The position numbers and the translations under genes were made by a program. Below the pieces are notes generated by a model. That model was not told the origin of the DNA. It searched no databases and saw only the letters and a list, made by a program, of their open reading frames with translations. This document shows positions 60,510 to 64,000 of a DNA stretch of 64,000 nt, piece after piece. Numbering within the stretch: position 1 is the first letter of the stretch; every line of letters begins with the position of its first letter. Source of the stretch: JBEKHT01 sp049516595 (GTDB lineage: Bacteria; Chloroflexota; Anaerolineae; Anaerolineales; RBG-16-64-43); NCBI GenBank assembly GCA_049516595.1, contig JBEKSY010000008.1, positions 59,006 to 123,005 of the forward strand, written 5' to 3'.

Positions 60510-61472
60510 CTACTCAAAGAAACTGGCAGAATCCTGGCGCTCCTGGTCCAGGTCCTCGCGCAGGAGATAAAGTGGGCGACCCCGAACTTCGTCGTAGATG
60601 CGGCCCAAGTACTCCCCAAGGATTCCGAGACTGATCAGCTGGACCCCTCCGAGGAAAAGGACGACCGCCAGGGTGGTGGCTTGCCCAACCAGAGCGCGCA
60701 GACCGGTGATGCGCAGAACCACGACCAGGGGAATGGCCAGGAGGCTCAGCCCAGCCGAGGCGAATCCAAAGTAGGTGGCTAGCTGCAGCGGGAAGTAGGA
60801 GAAGCCCGTCACGGCCGTGAGCCCAAACCGAAGCATCTTCCGCAAGGGATACTTGGTCACCCCGGCATAGCGGGCCTGGCGTTGATAGGGAACCCCGACC
60901 TGTCGGAAGCCGACCCAGGAGGCCATGCCGCGCAGGAAGCGGTGATGTTCCCGCATCCGGCTCACCGCGTTCACCACCCGGTGGTCCAGGAGGCGGAAAT
61001 CTCCGGCGTTTTGCGGAATATCCACGTCCGTGATGCGATAAATCAACCGGTAAAAGAGCCTGGCCGTCACCCGTTTGAACCAAGTCTCGCCCTCTCGCTC
61101 GGAACGGACGGCATAGACAACCTCGTAACCCTCCTGCCAGCGGGCCGCGAGCTCCGGAATGACCTCCGGGGGGTCCTGTAGGTCCGCATCCATGATGATC
61201 GCGGCCTCGCCCCGAATGTGATCGAGACCCGCAGTCACAGCGATCTGATGCCCGAAATTGCGCGTAAAGGTCAAGACCACAACCCGAGGGTCCTCCTTGC
61301 GCAATTCCTGCAGGATGGCATTCGACCCATCGGTGCTGCCGTCATCCACGAGGACGAGTTCCCAGGGTTGACCCATGTCATTCATCACCTGGGAAACGCG
61401 GCGGTGAAGCTCCCTGAGGCTCTCGGACTCGTTGAACACAGGAACGACTATAGAGTATCGAAGGGAGGGCAT
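60510..61472 (-). CDS. GT2 polyprenyl-phosphate glycosyltransferase (DPM1/ArnC-like)
   Basis: A 320-residue enzyme with an N-terminal GT-A domain (SIVVPVFNESESLRELH, LVDDGSTDGS, the DxD in IIMDADLQDPPEV at 95-97) and two C-terminal membrane helices (about 225-290). Such enzymes charge undecaprenyl or dolichyl phosphate with a sugar from a nucleotide donor. That would supply the GT39-type transferases elsewhere in the window, an inference only. The ATG at 61472 follows GAGGC; the open frame before it is not coding. A promoter is about 45 bases upstream. Confidence 0.93.
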   Translation of the reverse strand: MPSLRYSIVVPVFNESESLRELHRRVSQVMNDMGQPWELVLVDDGSTDGSNAILQELRKEDPRVVVLTFTRNFGHQIAVTAGLDHIRGEAAIIMDADLQDPPEVIPELAARWQEGYEVVYAVRSEREGETWFKRVTARLFYRLIYRITDVDIPQNAGDFRLLDHRVVNAVSRMREHHRFLRGMASWVGFRQVGVPYQRQARYAGVTKYPLRKMLRFGLTAVTGFSYFPLQLATYFGFASAGLSLLAIPLVVVLRITGLRALVGQATTLAVVLFLGGVQLISLGILGEYLGRIYDEVRGRPLYLLREDLDQERQDSASFFE

Positions 61473-61513
61473 CCTTGCAGGCCTCCGGAAGTGAATGGCC
61501 CGGGCGGATTTCA

Positions 61514-61542
61514 AGTATACGCGATCATCCAAGGGCCAACAA
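61514..61542 (-). promoter_or_regulatory. Promoter for the GT2-PLP-cyclo-ligase unit
   Basis: On the minus strand TTGTTG (61537-61542), 17 bases, TATACT (61514-61519). The start near 61507 gives a leader of about 35 bases. Confidence 0.5.
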
Positions 61543-61679
61543 GATGCCGCCGCTGCAAGGTCGCGGCGCGAGAGCAAGCGAGTAGGCGCCATGCGAGGAG
61601 GCGAGGAGAAAGGAAGCCAAGATCGGAACTCGGCCGCTCGACGCGGCCCGCCCTCCGGCGTCTCGGATATCATCAGGCC

Positions 61680-62123
61680 GTGCGCAGAATCCGGTGGACG
61701 GCGGCCTTACTCGCGAATGCTTTGACTATGGGGCTTGCCGTGGCGCGCTCAGGCCACCCCCCGGATTGCCACGGAGCGGGTAGCCGCAACGACCCCAATC
61801 AGCCGCTCTCTTTCCGTGTCAAGGGGCCCGATGGATCCCCTTCAAATGGGTGTCGCCTTCACCTCTTTAGTACCTGGGCAGGCACTCCAGCCAGGGTGCA
61901 GATGAGACCCCTCTTGAAACTCGTCTGGCTGATGGGAGTGAGCTGGATTCAAGCCACTTCCCAATGCCGGCCAGGGACAGCCAGTTCGACGGTGATCCGT
62001 TGCGGTCCCTTGACGCTCAACAATGGTTGGTATCCGAACGCCTCGGACACTGATCTCCTCCTTGTGATTCGGTATGCGAACGGCTTGGGGCGGCGGGTGA
62101 TGGTCAAGCCTCGCCTCAACTAA
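61680..62123 (+). CDS. Doubtful hypothetical protein with possible signal peptide
   Basis: A 147-codon frame starting at GTG. The N-terminus (RRIRWTAALLANALTMGLAV) looks like a signal peptide and the C-terminus (CGPLTLNNGWYPNASDTDLL) has protein-like composition. There is no Shine-Dalgarno site and no family was recognised. It may be a real secreted protein, a remnant, or chance. It is the only candidate gene in the 61,473-62,380 gap. Confidence 0.25.
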   Translation: MRRIRWTAALLANALTMGLAVARSGHPPDCHGAGSRNDPNQPLSFRVKGPDGSPSNGCRLHLFSTWAGTPARVQMRPLLKLVWLMGVSWIQATSQCRPGTASSTVIRCGPLTLNNGWYPNASDTDLLLVIRYANGLGRRVMVKPRLN

Positions 62124-62294
62124 TCGGCAGACCCGAACCACTGGCGGGGACAGATCGACTTCGGGGAGGATGATTGGGCCTCGGCAGCCTTGTTGATGAG
62201 CTACTGCGACCTCATCATTGGGCTAGCCTGGGCGGTTTGGCGGGCGCAGAGGGGTGGATTGCTCTCTGCCAGGCTGAACCTACCAAGCTTGGAT

Positions 62295-62319
62295 GGGACC
62301 CGGGCAAGACCCGGGTCCC
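62295..62319. other. Perfect 10-bp hairpin downstream of the VOC gene
   Basis: GGGACCCGGG and CCCGGGTCCC flank a five-base loop. It lies about 60 bases after the VOC gene stop, where a terminator is expected, but no T-run follows on either strand. Confidence 0.45.
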
Positions 62320-62380
62320 GATTCATGGGGAGGGCTGATAGCACCCTCTCAACGACGCAAGGGCTGGCTATCGGCAACGC

Positions 62381-62749
62381 CTACCCTGACGGATGGAGTC
62401 CGGTGAACAAGGCTACACGATTCCCACTCGGATCCTGGAAAAAGGCGAACCATCCCTGTCCAGGGATCTCCGTCTTGCCGTGCACCATTCTTCCGCCCAG
62501 CTTCTCGATCTGCTTCAAGGACGCGTCAATGTCGTCCGTTTCGACATAAACCACGACATCGCCGCTCTTATACATGTTGCCGTCAATTCGGGGGAACCCT
62601 CCGGCCGGCCCCGGCTTGGCCTCGAAGGTTACATAGTCGAATTGGGGCACCTCTTCCATCTTCCAGCCGAAAGCTCCCGCATAGAACTGAGACAACTTCT
62701 TTGGGTCCTTCGCTGCGAACTCTATGTGAACCACGGGGTGACCTACCAT
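62381..62749 (-). CDS. VOC-family (glyoxalase/bleomycin-resistance-like) protein
   Basis: A 122-residue single-domain VOC protein with the paired beta-alpha-beta-beta-beta modules: VVHIEFAAKDPKKLSQFYAG and VVVYVETDDIDASLKQIEKL, then GWFAFFQDPSGNRVALF. The group is close to the short 'VOC family' proteins of unknown substrate often called glyoxalase-like. The ATG at 62749 has GGAGG four bases upstream; the open frame before it is not used. It is monocistronic. Confidence 0.9.
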   Translation of the reverse strand: MVGHPVVHIEFAAKDPKKLSQFYAGAFGWKMEEVPQFDYVTFEAKPGPAGGFPRIDGNMYKSGDVVVYVETDDIDASLKQIEKLGGRMVHGKTEIPGQGWFAFFQDPSGNRVALFTGLHPSG

Positions 62750-63211
62750 CTTTCCTCCATGGGCTGAACCAAGGCTACAAACCGAATCGAATTTTGACAT
62801 TGTAAGCGTCAGGACGTGATCGTCAATCCCCCTCCCCCAGGGGCGCGCGGCGAGGGGAAATCCCCGCTGAAGGGAACGGTGGGAACGGTCCGGCCCCAAA
62901 CGCTGTCAGAAGGTGGACGCCGAAATGAACGTGGAGCGGGCCGAGGGTGTTGTGGGAGAAGCGCGCGGCCGGACCCTGCCTTGGGCTCGCCTTGCCCTCA
63001 ATTCGGGGGTAGTTGATTTGCCGGTCTCGCTCAGACCCGTCGCGCGCCTGTTGCGATTAGCGAGGAGAAAGCGCAGCAGTCTCCCCCCCTTCTTCATGGT
63101 AGGCTCATAGGCCCGGAGCCCGCATCAGCGGGACCGATCGACAGCCCCGGACCACACGGAGAAGACACCTGAATCCCGCTAGGCTTTCACCTGCGAGACG
63201 CATCCTGCGCG
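62750..63211. other. Gap between the VOC gene and tRNA-Lys
   Basis: About 460 bp without a supported gene. Short open frames occur on both strands without ribosome sites or family resemblance. The VOC promoter should lie at the left end; TTTTGACATTGTAAG (near 62792) is AT-rich but on the plus strand. Confidence 0.4.
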
Positions 63212-63241
63212 TTGACGGTGCTCTTTGGCGCATGCTAGAAT
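63212..63241 (+). promoter_or_regulatory. Promoter of tRNA-Lys
   Basis: TTGACG (63212-63217), 18 bases, TAGAAT (63236-63241). It ends ten bases before the mature tRNA 5' end. Confidence 0.75.
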
Positions 63242-63251
63242 GGTTCAGTCC

Positions 63252-63323
63252 GGGCCGTTAGCTCAATGGCAGAGCAGGTGCCTTTTAAGCACAAGGTTGT
63301 GGGTTCGAGCCCCACACGGCCCA
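63252..63323 (+). tRNA. tRNA-Lys (UUU)
   Basis: A complete cloverleaf of 72 bases including the discriminator A. The acceptor GGGCCGT pairs with ACGGCCC, the D-stem GCTC with GAGC, and the T-arm GTGGG with CCCAC around TTCGAGC. The anticodon loop CTTTTAA reads UUU at positions 34-36. One mismatch (G27-A43) lies at the top of the anticodon stem. CCA is not fully encoded (ACC then T). A tyrosine recombinase remnant lies 80 bases downstream, so the 3' half may be an attachment site. Confidence 0.95.
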
Positions 63324-63343
63324 CCTGAGAAAACAGCCGAAAA

Positions 63344-63370
63344 CCCGCCTCTCAGCGGGCTTTCTTGTTG
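63344..63370 (+). terminator. Terminator of tRNA-Lys
   Basis: CCCGC (63344-63348) pairs with GCGGG (63355-63359), followed by CTTTCTTGTTGT. It begins 20 bases after the tRNA. Confidence 0.65.
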
Positions 63371-63404
63371 TCAAAAGGTGATCATGTGCCAAACGGTCAC
63401 ATGC

Positions 63405-63800
63405 TCATCCACGTCTCTTCGCTGCGTTCCGCCCGTTCAGACGCGACACTGGGCCGAACCTGTCATGCTCCCCCCTTAGCTCCTCCGTACTGAACACCGC
63501 ATAGAATTGCTTTGTGACCGCTATCTGTGTATGCCCCAGGATTTGCGACACCGTCCCAATGTCGCCCCCATTCAACATGAACTCTCGGGCAAACGCATGA
63601 CGGAACGCATGAGGGTTGACTCTCCCGCTAACGCCAGCTCTCTTGCCCATCCGCCTCAGCATTTGAATCGCGGTGGACCCTGTCATCCCCCGGCCGTCTC
63701 TGATAGACGTGAAAACGAATTCCGACTCGGGGAATGGCCTCGCCCTCAACCAGGCACGTATCGCGTCTGACGTTACTTGAAAAACAATTCTATAGACTTG
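63405..63800 (-). pseudogene. Tyrosine recombinase (integrase) lacking its N-terminal part
   Basis: The C-terminal catalytic region is intact: the HxxR box in NPHAFRHAFAREFMLNGG, the second His in ILGHTQIAVTKQFY and the nucleophile Tyr in the same segment. The frame is open upstream of a TTG at 63749, and residues such as VYRIVFQVTSDAIRAW still look like the family up to about 63800, but it then runs into AT-rich unrelated sequence and a stop at 63848. The first catalytic Arg and the arm/core-binding domain are absent. The gene was probably cut by a rearrangement or an insertion. It faces the tRNA-Lys gene. Confidence 0.75.
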
Positions 63801-64000
63801 ACTTGAAAATTGGGAACCAGATAGGCGGGAACTGTATTCTGGGTATCAGTTTTCTCATTGAAATAAGTGTAAAATGACTAGCCACCTGACACTTTGATGT
63901 CATCGGTAGGAACAAAGCGGAATTTGAACCGAAAGACCATTGGTCACTCTTCTTTGGATGAACCGCAAACCGATCTGAAAGATGCTCAGGTCACGACGAT
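63801..64000. other. AT-rich segment at the window edge
   Basis: The GC content falls to about 43%, far below the rest. It contains the near-repeat ACTTGAAAAACAATTC / ACTTGAAAATTGGG at the integrase junction and, on the minus strand near 63895, TGTCAGGTGGC followed by TTTTACACT, which is reminiscent of IS21-type termini. No gene was recognised. It could be the end of an insertion sequence or island. Confidence 0.4.

Noticed and set aside
1..64000. CRISPR arrays, rRNA genes, phage structural genes and toxin-antitoxin pairs
   Set aside because: No regularly spaced repeats, rRNA-like sequence or recognisable phage or toxin genes were seen on either strand.

Overview
This window most likely comes from an uncultured, GC-rich member of the Chloroflexota. 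The main evidence is two DUF2298 ('Chlor_Arch_YYY') membrane proteins beside an Agl23-like protein, families known mainly from Chloroflexota and some Archaea. A complete SUF operon with a divergent SufR-like regulator and many ATG/GTG/TTG starts with clear Shine-Dalgarno sites fit this. The placement is inferred from family distributions read by eye; no database search was made.

Layout. 1-234 is the end of a sensor histidine kinase. 279-20909 is a nearly uninterrupted minus-strand run, read from right to left: lepA, a YbhN-like flippase protein, a GT4 glycosyltransferase, two methyltransferases, a GT39-like protein, a 1671-residue GT39-DUF2298 fusion, a second DUF2298 protein, an Agl23-like protein, cmk, plsC and a DUF512 radical-SAM protein. 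It looks like an envelope-glycoconjugate module attached to housekeeping genes. tlyA (minus) and fabF-fabH (plus) diverge from a 400-bp gap, followed by rpsT, argS, a cyclic-2,3-diphosphoglycerate-synthetase-like GTPase and an orphan DNA methyltransferase with a PKD-like tail.

29.7-37.2 kb holds an atypical response regulator, a PfkB kinase, a decayed M20-type peptidase gene, a fused NDP-forming acyl-CoA synthetase and a GH36 alpha-galactosidase. 37.4-41.9 kb is a phosphonate/phosphite-type ABC transporter (phnD-phnC-phnE-phnE) whose two permeases carry extra Ig-like extracytoplasmic domains. An HNH endonuclease and pyruvate phosphate dikinase follow. 45.7-53.1 kb is the iron-sulfur assembly block: sufC-sufB-sufD-orf-sufS-sufU-Rieske leftward, and sufR plus a MIP18-family gene rightward, from back-to-back promoters whose -35 boxes form a perfect inverted repeat.

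53.2-62.8 kb is looser: a frameshifted ybaK-type pseudogene, a PEBP-family protein, a 51-residue Pmp3/YqaE gene, an aminotransferase, a dihydropyrimidinase/hydantoinase, 5-formyltetrahydrofolate cyclo-ligase, an unusual PLP enzyme, a GT2 glycosyltransferase and a VOC protein, separated by gene-poor gaps. The right edge has tRNA-Lys(UUU) with its own promoter and terminator, then a tyrosine recombinase lacking its N-terminus and an abrupt drop to AT-rich sequence, which looks like the edge of an integrated element.

No CRISPR array, rRNA gene or complete insertion sequence was found. The observations most worth following are the DUF2298/GT39 module, the Ig-domain PhnE permeases, the two compact divergent promoter arrangements, the two decaying genes and the tRNA-Lys junction.
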